Assembly (NCBI RefSeq): GCF_002846555.1
Contig: NZ_PJMS01000001.1
Span: 682,001 to 746,000, forward strand
Length of the DNA stretch: 64,000 nt
Direction of reading: 5' to 3'
DNA from: Aquimarina sp. MAR_2010_214
GTDB taxonomy: Bacteria; Bacteroidota; Bacteroidia; Flavobacteriales; Flavobacteriaceae
Translations under genes and position numbers: made by a program
Notes under the pieces: generated by a model
Told to the model about the DNA's origin: nothing
What the model saw: only the letters and a program-made list of their open reading frames with translations
The model's database searches: none
Part shown: one piece after another, positions 38,192 through 47,356 of the stretch
Position numbering within the stretch: position 1 is the first letter of the stretch
How the letters are laid out: each line of letters begins with the position of its first letter

Positions 38192-38328
38192 AACAATTTC
38201 AATACAAGGAACTGCATCTGCACAAGCACAAACTAATGCAGATATATTAAGATCTAATAGTAATACTGTAAATATTACTGAATAGTTTTTACAGCAGTTT
38301 AATTAAAAAAAACCTAAATCATTTAATT

Positions 38329-39663
38329 ATGAAATATATATATCTTATACTTTTTTTGCTAACGCTAGCAATAACTACTATTTCATGCGAGGCAGAAGAT
38401 GGGAAAAATGGAGTAGATGGCGTCAATGGGCTTAATGCAGGATTAGAGTTTTTGGTATTTGCAGGAGATATTACAGACGAAGATGCTGCAAAAATAATCT
38501 CAGAAAATTTCGGAAAGACCACAGTTGCTATTTTGGTTACAAATACCACAAATCTAACAACATTAGAGCTGCCTGACATAGCAAAAATGACCAAGTTAAC
38601 ACTAACCAATAACGAAAAACTTCAGCGTCTTGTTTTTCCGAGTCTAGAATCTGTTTCAGGTAAAATTGTTATCCAATCCAATCCTTCTTTGACAACAGTC
38701 GATTTAGAAAATTTGATTAGTGCAGGAGATATTTATTCTGAAAACAATAAAGCATTGACCTCAATTAATATGAGCAAGCTAGACAGAGCACAAAATTTTG
38801 TGTTCGATAAAAACCCTTTGTTACAAAGTATTAATTTACCAATGCTTACCAAAGTAGGAGACGAATTTAAAATATTAAATCATAAGAGTTTATCAACTCT
38901 TGATGCAAGCGCTTTAATAACTACAAACGAACTTTTTGTTAACAAAAATGCAAAACTGCTTACTATTGACCTCTCAAGTATAACAAATACAGGTAAGGTA
39001 TCCATATCCCAAAATCCAAAATTAGAAGCTATCAATTTGTCACAACTCACAACAAACACAGATGCTATAGACCTAAACACTAATCCCAAATTAACAACAA
39101 TAGCACTACCAAATTTAGTGAATTCTGAGAGTTTATATATTTCTAACAATACAAATCTACAAACTGTTTCTTGTCCCGCTTTAATCAAATTAAATGAGGG
39201 ACTAACAATTACTAACAATACTAACTTAAAATCATTATATTTCCCTACAGTAACTTCAATTGGTTCTGAAACCAGTAGATCTTCCATTAGAATTACAGGG
39301 AATGAAATGATAAAAAATATTGATTTTTCAAGCCTAGAAACTCTTGTTGCAAATATTATCACCATTGAATCCAATGCTTTAGAAACCGTAAACTTTAATA
39401 GCCTCACTACTTTTTCTGATTTACGTATTAATTCTACAGCTACATTAACGTCAATGCAAATTTCTTCGGTTCTAGATTTTACAAACCTGCAACTACCCAA
39501 AATACCTACAGAAGATATAAACACGTTATTTACAAGACTCGTAAATATTTCTCCTGCAATCACTGGAAAAAGAATATCGGTGGGAGGAACTGCATCTTCA
39601 CAAGCACTTACAGATGCAGAGGCATTAAGAACCAATGGAAATACAGTTATTATCAGACCTTAG
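38329..39663 (+). CDS. leucine-rich-repeat lipoprotein, paralogue 3
   Basis: 444 residues. Lipobox TTISC with Cys20, acidic collagen-like stretch GKNGVDGVNG, family-specific ITDEDAAKII segment, then about 16 repeats of LRR type (KLTTIALPNL, NLQTVSCPAL and the like). It ends with the shared module NISPAITGKRISVGGTAS. This is the only full-length intact member beside the shorter paralogue 1. It starts 44 bp after the end of paralogue 2, so the three probably formed an operon. Confidence 0.83.
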   Translation: MKYIYLILFLLTLAITTISCEAEDGKNGVDGVNGLNAGLEFLVFAGDITDEDAAKIISENFGKTTVAILVTNTTNLTTLELPDIAKMTKLTLTNNEKLQRLVFPSLESVSGKIVIQSNPSLTTVDLENLISAGDIYSENNKALTSINMSKLDRAQNFVFDKNPLLQSINLPMLTKVGDEFKILNHKSLSTLDASALITTNELFVNKNAKLLTIDLSSITNTGKVSISQNPKLEAINLSQLTTNTDAIDLNTNPKLTTIALPNLVNSESLYISNNTNLQTVSCPALIKLNEGLTITNNTNLKSLYFPTVTSIGSETSRSSIRITGNEMIKNIDFSSLETLVANIITIESNALETVNFNSLTTFSDLRINSTATLTSMQISSVLDFTNLQLPKIPTEDINTLFTRLVNISPAITGKRISVGGTASSQALTDAEALRTNGNTVIIRP

Positions 39664-40096
39664 TTTTTAAAACATAGATCAAAAAAGTTAAGAGTGACTT
39701 ATAAGTCTAAATATCAATTTCAAAACCAAAATTAAAAACCATGTGGATATCGGTTAAGGAACAGATTATATAAGAGCGTGAATTTACATTGTTAACTGTA
39801 AACTGCTCGTCGGGTAAAGTACTATTGCAATTGATACTACGCGATGCAAGAGTGTCTTTTTTTCTTTTTCCAAAAAAAATCACAAAACTAATCTGTGAAG
39901 ATACAGGTAAACGCATTAAAAGATCATATTGGAGTGCAGAGATCAAAGAAACGGCAGAGAAGAACTGAAAAGAAATCTAAAAGTTCCTACATAGGGTTAC
40001 TGGAGCTTTGGTGTCATTGCTTTAACAGTTCTTCTTGCTGTTCCTATTGGTTTTTATTCAGAAATCAAAAATAATCAACGAGTCCAAGATTCTTTT
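39664..40096. other. region with a probable frameshifted 5' end of the next gene
   Basis: Mostly non-coding to about 39890. From a GTG at 39934 a basic segment (QRSKKRQRRTEKKSKSSYIG) reads to 39993; the frame of the next gene then picks up at 39995 with YWSFGVIALTVLLAVPIGFY, a transmembrane helix, and stays open through 40384. A single extra G in GGG (39994-39996) would explain the break. No other feature is seen. Confidence 0.4.
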
Positions 40097-40384
40097 ATGA
40101 TGCAAAATAATGAGCAAAAGAAACTTATCCTGAAAAAACTAGATGTTGGAGATTTGGTAGCTACTATGACTAAAGTATATCAAATCAAAGATGTTACTGA
40201 TAAAGATATAATCTTGACCGAAAGCTCATATCCAGCAAAACCAGAAAATTATACGGAAGGATTAACCCTTAAAGAGTATCCCGAAGATAGTTTTGTTGGT
40301 GAACAAATTACAGTATCAAAAACAATTTTTGTGTCTGGAAGAATATCAAATAGCAACATGATTCTAAGCATATTGAATAATTAG
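40097..40384 (+). CDS. hypothetical protein, probably 5'-frameshifted membrane protein
   Basis: 95 residues from the first ATG. The frame stays open upstream to a stop at 39992-39994 and that extension encodes a transmembrane helix, so the natural product is likely a ~150-residue protein with a basic N-terminus, one helix and this soluble domain. The soluble part begins with a charged coiled-coil-like stretch and a short beta domain (VGDLVATMTKVYQIKDVTDKD). No family recognised. Confidence 0.5.
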   Translation: MMQNNEQKKLILKKLDVGDLVATMTKVYQIKDVTDKDIILTESSYPAKPENYTEGLTLKEYPEDSFVGEQITVSKTIFVSGRISNSNMILSILNN

Positions 40385-40522
40385 ACTTGTTTTAGAATGT
40401 GATGCGTTACTGATAACTTTTATTAGCAATAAAAACACTAAAAAAGTCGGCGGTAAAGCCGTAACGTAATCTCTCTTGTTTTTTATAGTTTAGTCAAGAA
40501 TATCTCTAAAACCAGTTCTACT

Positions 40523-40909
40523 ATGAAAAAGCTTCTCCTATGTTTTTTTGTCATTACGCTTTGTAATGCTTGCGCTAAGAAATCACCATTAATTGGTAAA
40601 TGGAAACTAACACATGTATTGGTAGATCCAGGAAATGGAAAAGGCATCTTTCAAAAAGTGAACCAAGAAAAAATTATCGAATTCTTTAAGGATGGCACCT
40701 TAAAAGCAAATGTATCCTACTGCCCATTAGACAGTGATAAGGCTATTGGAATGTCTGGAACCTATGATATAAATCATACTCAGCTTATTATGCCTTGTAC
40801 ATCTTCAGAATCTAAAATAAATTTTGAAATAAATGAGTCTATATTAATTATCGATTATCCTACGCAATGCATGGAGCCTTGTAAAGAAAAGTATGCCAAA
40901 ATTGATTGA
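40523..40909 (+). CDS. lipocalin-like lipoprotein
   Basis: 128 residues. Lipobox LCNAC with Cys17, then LIGKWKLTHV, the typical opening of bacterial lipocalin-like domains, and an eight-strand-type pattern with two Cys late (CMEPC). It probably binds a small hydrophobic ligand or has a structural role; no specific function can be given. Stand-alone gene. Confidence 0.65.
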   Translation: MKKLLLCFFVITLCNACAKKSPLIGKWKLTHVLVDPGNGKGIFQKVNQEKIIEFFKDGTLKANVSYCPLDSDKAIGMSGTYDINHTQLIMPCTSSESKINFEINESILIIDYPTQCMEPCKEKYAKID

Positions 40910-41124
40910 TAATGTTCTTTTTAAACAACTGAATTAAACCAAAATTCATATAAAACCTTATAATTACTAGCAGAAAACCCCTAATCTTGTTGTACAAATT
41001 ACACTAAACATCATACGTTTTGAAAACCTTTGAGGTCTTATTAATTTTACAGAAATGAATTAAGAATATCTCGTAATTGATAAAAACCGTATTTCTTTTG
41101 TTGACTTTGATATCAGTATTTAAA

Positions 41125-41132
41125 TACTTTTG
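41125..41132 (+). promoter_or_regulatory. -7 box of the second TPR/AraC regulator gene
   Basis: TACTTTTG matches TAnnTTTG, 31 bp before the ATG at 41163, with TTTG at 41097-41100 and 41106-41109 as -33 candidates. Confidence 0.5.
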
Positions 41133-41162
41133 ACTCTTAATTAAAATTCAAAATGATATGGT

Positions 41163-42887
41163 ATGCATTTAAAACTGCTTAGAAGCATCATTATTCTTTC
41201 TATCTCGTTTATAGGATATGGACAATCTTTTCGAGTTTCTGATTCCTTGATGCAAAAAACATATAAACAGCTTAGTGAAGACTTCCATACAAGCTTAGAT
41301 GATAATAAGTCAAAAGCAATATTATATGTTCACGCTTATTTTAAGAAAGGAAAAAACAGTAAAGACAGCAGTCGCATAGCATGGGCTTATGTTTATAAAA
41401 GTCTATTATACAATGATTCAAAAAAAAGAAAAATAGCCGCTTTAGATAGTGCTATTTTTTTTGGAAAAAATATCGTTAAAAAGAATCATCCAGAGGTTTT
41501 CTATAACAAAAGAGGAATTGCCTATGGGGAGTTTGGTGATCTTAATAATAGCTTTAAGGACTACTTAACAGCATTAGACCACTCTAGAAAAAACAATAAT
41601 ACACCATATATATACCTTCTAAAGCATAACATTGCAAATCTGAAAAGGAAACTAGGAAAATATGATGAGGCCAAAAGATTATTTAAAGAATGTATAACTT
41701 ATGAAAAAAGTATCAAGAACAAAACGACTCAAGATACTATTTCTTATCTATTGACACTAACAGAATTAATTTCTGTATATAGGTTAAGTAATCAAATAGA
41801 TTCTGCAAAAATTTTAAATAAAGAAGGAATTAAATTATCTAAAAGTAAACCTGTCGAATTTTTGTTCGACTTAAATGATGGTATTTTAGATTATTACGAT
41901 CAAGAATATAATTCGGCGGTAAATAAAATTAAAACAATATTACCTAAAATTATTAATCCAGAAAGAGGGTATGAAAGTACCACCGATCTAATTAATGCGT
42001 ATCTATATTTAGGAAATTCTAATAAAAACTTAGGTAAAACCTCAAGGTCTATTACTTGCTTTAAAAAAATAGACTCTGTTTCTAAAACTTTAAATTATTT
42101 TTTACCCGAAAGTAGATTAGCCTATGTAGAACTGGTTGATTATTACAAATCTATTGGCGACCATACCAATCAACTACTGTATATAAATAAATTATTAAGT
42201 GCAGATAGTATTTTAACAAAAGACTACAGGATTGTTAGTGATAAACTATTAAGAGAATTTGACACCAGAGAACTCCTTGAACAAAAACAAAAAATCATAA
42301 CCTCGTTAGAAAAAGAGAACAGAAAGATATCTTCTCAAAATATTATCATATCAATACTTTTGTTATTAAGTCTAATTGGTATTAGTTATTATTACTATCG
42401 ACAGCAGCTTTACAAAAAGAGATTTTTAAAACTCTTACATCAAATTTCTAATCAAAACCAAAAAAAAAATCAATCTAATGATGATTCTAGTTCCTCATCA
42501 ATCAACAAAGAGACCCTAGATAAACTACTTGATAACCTTCAACAATTTGAAGAAAAAAAAGCATTTTTAAGACCTCTAACCTCAAAAGATCTTGCCAAAA
42601 GCTTTGGATCAAACTCTAGTTATCTTTCTAAAGTGGTCAATACTTTTAAAGAAAAAAGCTTTAGCAATTATATCAATGATTTACGAATCGATTTTGTGAT
42701 CGATAAATTAAACAAGGATTCGATGTTTAGAAAATATACAGTACAAGCCATTGCGCAAGAAATTGGCTTTAATAACTCTGAAGCATTTTCGAAAGCATTC
42801 TATAAAAAAACAGGGATTTACCCTTCATATTTTATTAAAAAGCTAGAAAAACAAAAAAATGATAAGCTTGATCAGCCTTCTCGTTGA
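41163..42887 (+). CDS. TPR membrane regulator with C-terminal AraC-type HTH, second copy
   Basis: 574 residues. Signal peptide MHLKLLRSIIILSISFIGYG, TPR-like helices to about residue 370, a transmembrane helix (about 395-415, IIISILLLLSLIGISYYYY), a Gln/Asn/Ser-rich linker, and a C-terminal AraC-type DNA-binding domain (about 460-565) with LAKSFGSNSSYLSKVVN and IAQEIGFNNSEAFSKAFYKKTGIYPS. The same architecture as the protein at 32393-34048 but little sequence identity. It probably couples an envelope signal to transcription of nearby surface-protein genes. Confidence 0.88.
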   Translation: MHLKLLRSIIILSISFIGYGQSFRVSDSLMQKTYKQLSEDFHTSLDDNKSKAILYVHAYFKKGKNSKDSSRIAWAYVYKSLLYNDSKKRKIAALDSAIFFGKNIVKKNHPEVFYNKRGIAYGEFGDLNNSFKDYLTALDHSRKNNNTPYIYLLKHNIANLKRKLGKYDEAKRLFKECITYEKSIKNKTTQDTISYLLTLTELISVYRLSNQIDSAKILNKEGIKLSKSKPVEFLFDLNDGILDYYDQEYNSAVNKIKTILPKIINPERGYESTTDLINAYLYLGNSNKNLGKTSRSITCFKKIDSVSKTLNYFLPESRLAYVELVDYYKSIGDHTNQLLYINKLLSADSILTKDYRIVSDKLLREFDTRELLEQKQKIITSLEKENRKISSQNIIISILLLLSLIGISYYYYRQQLYKKRFLKLLHQISNQNQKKNQSNDDSSSSSINKETLDKLLDNLQQFEEKKAFLRPLTSKDLAKSFGSNSSYLSKVVNTFKEKSFSNYINDLRIDFVIDKLNKDSMFRKYTVQAIAQEIGFNNSEAFSKAFYKKTGIYPSYFIKKLEKQKNDKLDQPSR

Positions 42888-42957
42888 TATTTTTGCTTTT
42901 GTATAGAATATTTTCTATACTTCTTTCGTTGAATACAAAAACTCTCTTTTATATAGT

Positions 42958-43341
42958 ATGCAACGAATGAAAATCACTGCTGGTCACCAGCAAGCTATGC
43001 CATATATAGTAGTCGAAAAAGCCGAAGATTTTATTGATTTTATTCGAAAAATCTTTCATGCGCAGGAAATGATACGAAGCCTGGATGTTGATAACAGAAT
43101 ACAACATTCAGAAATCAGGATCGGCGATACTACTATTCTTCTTACAGAAGCTTCACAACATAATCCTGCACACCCTGGGTGCATGTATGTCTATGTAAAA
43201 GATACTGATCAAACCTATTATGAAGCAATAGATGCAGGAGCCAAATCCTTGATGGAACCTATGGAAGAAGATTATGGCGCCAGAGGAGCCGGTTTTCAAG
43301 ATCCATTTGGTAACACGTGGTGGATCGCTACATTAAATTAA
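42958..43341 (+). CDS. VOC-family (PhnB/glyoxalase-like) protein
   Basis: 127 residues, two beta-alpha-beta-beta-beta modules. PYIVVEKAEDFIDFIRKIF opens the fold and GFQDPFGNTWWIATLN closes it, with a Glu/His-type metal-pocket candidate. It resembles PhnB-like members whose reactions are varied and often unknown. Stand-alone, convergent with the broken cytochrome gene. Confidence 0.85.
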   Translation: MQRMKITAGHQQAMPYIVVEKAEDFIDFIRKIFHAQEMIRSLDVDNRIQHSEIRIGDTTILLTEASQHNPAHPGCMYVYVKDTDQTYYEAIDAGAKSLMEPMEEDYGARGAGFQDPFGNTWWIATLN

Positions 43342-44050
43342 GCTTCATCAAATACGATTACGTTATATTTAGTTACATCCCAAATCTTGTTGAGATTGTA
43401 CATCATTAACCGGAAAGCATAATCCCGATTTCAACGTTTCAGGCACATATCGAGTAAGATTAGTATCTCGTAAACTTGTTTCTATAAAAGCGGTGAGATT
43501 ATCTATTTCCTGATTTGTCAAATCAATAGTGCCAAATTGAGTTGCCAGATTTTCATATGATACTTCTGTTGATTGTGGGATTCCTTTATTTTTATACACT
43601 ATAACGTCTCTAACCGATGTAAATGTACCTCCATGACCATAAAAACCATTATCGGTGATATTATAAAGGGTTGGTGTTTTAAATTTATAATCATCATTTG
43701 GGTTTTTAGTGAATCCCCCTCTTCCTTTCTTTACATTTTCAAAACCTGCACTATCTAGCACTAATGCTTTAGCAGAATTATCAAAATCCCCCATTCCAAA
43801 GGCATAAAAACTCTTATCATTTAGCGCTGGTCCAGTATGGCATTGGTAACATTTTCCGTTACCAAAAAATACAATTGCTCCTTTCTTTTCTGCAATACTC
43901 ATAGCGTCATAATCTCCTTTTAACCATTCTTGCCAAGGTGATTTATTGGTAAGTAACGTTCTTTCATAAGCAGCCATAGCAAGTCCTGCATTCTTAGTAG
44001 TATATCGTTGACTTTCTATAATATCGCCATAAGCTTTGTCAAACATTTCT

Positions 44051-45103
44051 GGCTAAGTTCTAAAAAGCATATTATTTACTACTATGTTTTTAAATTCCAT
44101 CCAGGCAGTATTGGAAGCAAAGGCTATAGCTGCTACGGTTGCCATTTTACTGGTTGAATTTTTTATTTTTTCTAAGACTAAAAACCAATTCAGATAATTC
44201 TGAAGGTATTTTGTTGCCACTCCATTGAAGGGCTCCATAAATTTCCTTAGACGCATATCCATATTATTCACATTTTGTACGTGATATATTTTGTCAACAG
44301 CTCTTTGACCCTTCGAAGCATTAAATTTTTTGTGTGCTACCTTCTTGTCTTTTGCAAATGCAGTATAGCTTCTGTGACTGTCGCTACAAAGGGTTTCTAC
44401 TTTAGCCAACTTCCCTTGTAATATAGTCTCCAAGTCACTTTTACTAATGCGACCTCTGGTAGCTACTTTGAAATCTTTGTTCCCTGATCGGTCACAACTG
44501 GCTATCACAGCTACTTTTTCATTACTGAGACCAGCTTTACTTGCCTTTGCGCCACGTTTTCTAGCAGGACGATCCAAATTTCGATTCCCTTTTTCAGAGT
44601 AAGCAAAGAAAAGATCATCACTCTCTAGGATTCCTTGGAATTCATCCACACTTACGCTCCCAAAGGAGACAAGTAATTTGTGCCTCCAATCAAAAGAAGT
44701 CTGAATAGAAATCCCTGTTTCTTTGGCACTCTTGCGAATACTATATCCAGAGAGTAAACAGAATAAATAACGATTAACTTTGTCTTTCTTCTTGAGGTTG
44801 TACCAGAACTTACCGGTAGTTTCACTAAAGTTTTTATGACAAGTATTACAAACATAGCGCTGTACTCCTTTGAGCTTACCATTAGCCTTAATTTTATTGC
44901 ACTTACAATGAGGACAGCTTATGGCTTTACTCTGATTGCTATCAATCAGGGCTGAACCCTCAGTAGAGATCTCCAATAATGTGGAAACAATTTCTGATTG
45001 AACCAAAGCCGATGAACTAATGAAAAAATCTCTAAAATCTTCTGGTATCATTTCTCCGTTTTTATAAAGTAAAGATAAAACATATTCTAATTAGAACTTA
45101 GCC
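44051..45103 (-). mobile_element. IS1595-type insertion sequence, copy 2 (1053 bp)
   Basis: Same length, ends and orientation as copy 1. Target duplication ACATTTCT at 44043-44050 and 45104-45111. The distinct duplications show two independent insertions rather than one composite transposon. Confidence 0.95.
44053..45051 (-). CDS. IS1595-family transposase, copy 2
   Basis: 332 residues, identical in protein sequence to copy 1 at 37141-38139: zinc ribbon followed by ISXO2-like DDE domain. Identity over the full protein points to very recent movement. Confidence 0.92.
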   Translation of the reverse strand: MIPEDFRDFFISSSALVQSEIVSTLLEISTEGSALIDSNQSKAISCPHCKCNKIKANGKLKGVQRYVCNTCHKNFSETTGKFWYNLKKKDKVNRYLFCLLSGYSIRKSAKETGISIQTSFDWRHKLLVSFGSVSVDEFQGILESDDLFFAYSEKGNRNLDRPARKRGAKASKAGLSNEKVAVIASCDRSGNKDFKVATRGRISKSDLETILQGKLAKVETLCSDSHRSYTAFAKDKKVAHKKFNASKGQRAVDKIYHVQNVNNMDMRLRKFMEPFNGVATKYLQNYLNWFLVLEKIKNSTSKMATVAAIAFASNTAWMEFKNIVVNNMLFRT

Positions 45104-45863
45104 ACATTTCTTTATACCCAAAAGTATCTACAAAATCTCTATCAACCAGTAACCTGTGTACTCCTTGACCTTTTATTGCCTGAACTTCTATACCCTGAAA
45201 TCCTAAAAAATTCTCTTGAATATTTGTCCAATTACTTTCTGTTCCTTCATTAGTTCCTGTAGCTCCAAATTGTCCATTCCATAACATTACATCTTGGTAT
45301 GCCACGTTTAAAAGAGTAGGTGTGCGAAGTGGTTGAATGTCTACAGAATCAACAAGAACACTAGTGTTTATTAATCTACCATTACCATTAGTTCCAAAAC
45401 CTACACCACATTCTCCAATACCCTGTCTTAATCCAGAACTAAATCCCGCGGCAACCTGATGACAAGAAGCACAAGAATATGTGGCTTTCATTTCATCCAT
45501 TTTTGGGTTTCTACCAAGAGCTGTTTCATGTAATAACAGCTTTCCTAGTTCAACTTTTTCTTTAGTAATTGGATTTAGAGGATCCTGTGGTATTTTGACA
45601 TAATCATCACTTTGTGGTAAGATAAAATATGCAAGACCTTTATCCTTAGAAATATCAGTTAAAAGAATTTTTAAATCTTTGTCCAAACCTGATGCTATAG
45701 GTACATAGTCATCATCATTAGTACAAGAAAATAAAAGTAATGTAATAAGTGTAAGAGTAGTTATTTTTCGCATAGATTTCCCTTTATATAATTTTTTTTT
45801 GTTTCCCAGTGCGAATGTAACAAAACTAATGCAATACTAAATGGGGAATTTACCCCTAAAAAA

Positions 45864-47135
45864 TCATTTTATTTTTGAAAAGATGTTCATAACAACTAAT
45901 GTTACCAATGCAGGTAATAACCAAGCTAAACTATATACTCCTAAAGGAAGGATTTTTAAAATCGGTGCAACATAATTCTGCATTCCTATAGATCCCAAAA
46001 AATCAGGAATACTAAATAAAATAGTTACAATAACAACAGCTCTAAATACTAATGAAGAAGTGAATCTATTGGGTAAAACATTCAAAAGAATCAAAATAAT
46101 GGTTATAGGGTAAATAAACATTAATGCTGGTTTTGCTACATTAATGATATAATGCACATCAAATTGCCCCATTAACACCCCCAGAATACAAGCCACAAGT
46201 GCAGTAATAAGATATGCTTTTTGAGACCCATTATAAACACCTTTTATAAAATCTGCAGTACCAGTTACAATACCTACAGCTGTGGTAAAACAGGCTAGCC
46301 CAACCAAAATACTTAGAAAAACTTTACCAATATTACCCAAGGTTTTTAAACTCATCCCTGATAATAAATCTGTTCGGGAAATATCAGTATCAAAATCAGC
46401 ACCAAATAATGCACCACTATAAATCATTCCGGCATAAATAACAAAAAGGCCAATTCCTGCTAATATGCCTGATCCAACAATCAGGTTTTGGTTTCTTTTA
46501 AAATCATTTTCTCTTTTAATTTTTAGAGAAACAATAATAACTCCACCAACAACAACCGCTCCTATTGCATCAAATGTTTGATACCCTTCTAGCAATCCTC
46601 TAATAAAAGGAGCTTGAAATTCTGAAGGGTTAATTCCAGGAGTTTGCATTGAAAAAATACTAATACAAATAATACTGAGTACAACAATAAATATAATAGG
46701 AGAAAGAAATTTACCTAATAAGCTAAGAATCTTAGATCGGTTGAGTACAAAAAGTAATACTAATGCAAAATAGATTGTACTGGTTAACCATGCACTTGTA
46801 CCAAAAAAAGGTTGAATTGCCATCTCATGAGTCACAGATGCTGTTCTTGGAGAAGGCAACGTGATTGAGATCAAATAAACCAATATACAATAAACAAAAC
46901 TAAATTTGGGAGATACTTTCTTTGCAAAATCAAGCATAGTCCCTTGTAAGCGAGCATGTGCAAAGATTCCTAACAAAGGAATAATTACTGCCGAAATGGT
47001 AAAACCCATAATAACCAGAAACCAAGCATCACCTGCTTTATACCCAAGAAGAGGTGGAAGCATCAGATTTCCTGCACCAAAAAACATTGAAAATAATGCA
47101 AATCCTGCAACAAAAGTTTCTTTATTAAATCTCAT
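45864..47135 (-). CDS. brnQ: branched-chain amino acid:cation symporter
   Basis: 423 residues with about twelve transmembrane helices. It opens FVAGFALFSMFFGAGNLMLPP, the family hallmark, and includes PSPRTASVTHE and GYQTFDAIGAVVVGGVII. It imports Leu, Ile and Val with Na+ or H+ in the inner membrane. Monocistronic. Confidence 0.93.
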   Translation of the reverse strand: MRFNKETFVAGFALFSMFFGAGNLMLPPLLGYKAGDAWFLVIMGFTISAVIIPLLGIFAHARLQGTMLDFAKKVSPKFSFVYCILVYLISITLPSPRTASVTHEMAIQPFFGTSAWLTSTIYFALVLLFVLNRSKILSLLGKFLSPIIFIVVLSIICISIFSMQTPGINPSEFQAPFIRGLLEGYQTFDAIGAVVVGGVIIVSLKIKRENDFKRNQNLIVGSGILAGIGLFVIYAGMIYSGALFGADFDTDISRTDLLSGMSLKTLGNIGKVFLSILVGLACFTTAVGIVTGTADFIKGVYNGSQKAYLITALVACILGVLMGQFDVHYIINVAKPALMFIYPITIILILLNVLPNRFTSSLVFRAVVIVTILFSIPDFLGSIGMQNYVAPILKILPLGVYSLAWLLPALVTLVVMNIFSKIK

Positions 47136-47356
47136 TTAGTTAGGTATTTAAGTGCCATTAATAAGCAATAATAATGAAACCATAATAAGCATACAAAAAT
47201 AATCGTAATAGTATTTATAAATAGAAAAACAATAACAAACTGAAAATTGATATTTAACTATTTCCAATAAATGTAGTGCATTTATAAAAAAACATTCATT
47301 TACATTTTAAAAGAATATTGTTTCTAGTTTCTTTGCTCTTTAAATCAAAAAGCAAA

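Larger units (their letters stand above)
35794..38285 (+). pseudogene. leucine-rich-repeat lipoprotein, paralogue 2, split by an IS
   Basis: Same build as its neighbours: lipobox TISC with Cys17, Gly-Ala-Asp-Gly collagen-like stretch, LRR repeats. The reading frame runs into an IS1595-type element at 37139. Beyond the IS (38192 onward) the missing end continues to a TAG at 38283. Taking out the IS and one AACAATTT copy gives ...ITNKTISIQGTASAQAQ... in frame, ending SNTVNITE like paralogue 1. The intact gene would have encoded about 476 residues. The split form ends in IS-encoded residues, so a truncated lipoprotein might still be made. Disruption looks recent: no other lesions are seen. Confidence 0.93.
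43369..45773 (-). pseudogene. di-heme cytochrome c peroxidase-family lipoprotein, split by an IS
   Basis: The N-terminal part (45773 down to about 45104) has lipobox LLFSC (Cys17), and heme site CASCH. The C-terminal part (44050 down to 43369) has heme site CYQCH and the family's GFYGHGGTFTSVRDV segment. The IS at 44051-45103 separates them. Removing it with one ACATTTCT copy joins FGYKEM to FDKAYGDIIESQRY in frame, giving about 450 residues. The family includes di-heme peroxidases and MauG/MbnH-type enzymes in the periplasm or outer membrane. With both heme sites on separate fragments, the activity is surely lost. Confidence 0.93.

Noticed and set aside
38880..39635. Long antisense ORF over LRR paralogue 3
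   Set aside because: The sense frame has a lipobox, LRR repeats and paralogues; the antisense product has no recognisable features.
39707..39946. 79-codon minus-strand ORF after the LRR array
   Set aside because: No signal, motif or neighbour support; it overlaps the probable frameshifted gene start.
37139..45103. Composite transposon bounded by the two IS copies
   Set aside because: Each copy has its own different 8-bp duplication, so they inserted independently.
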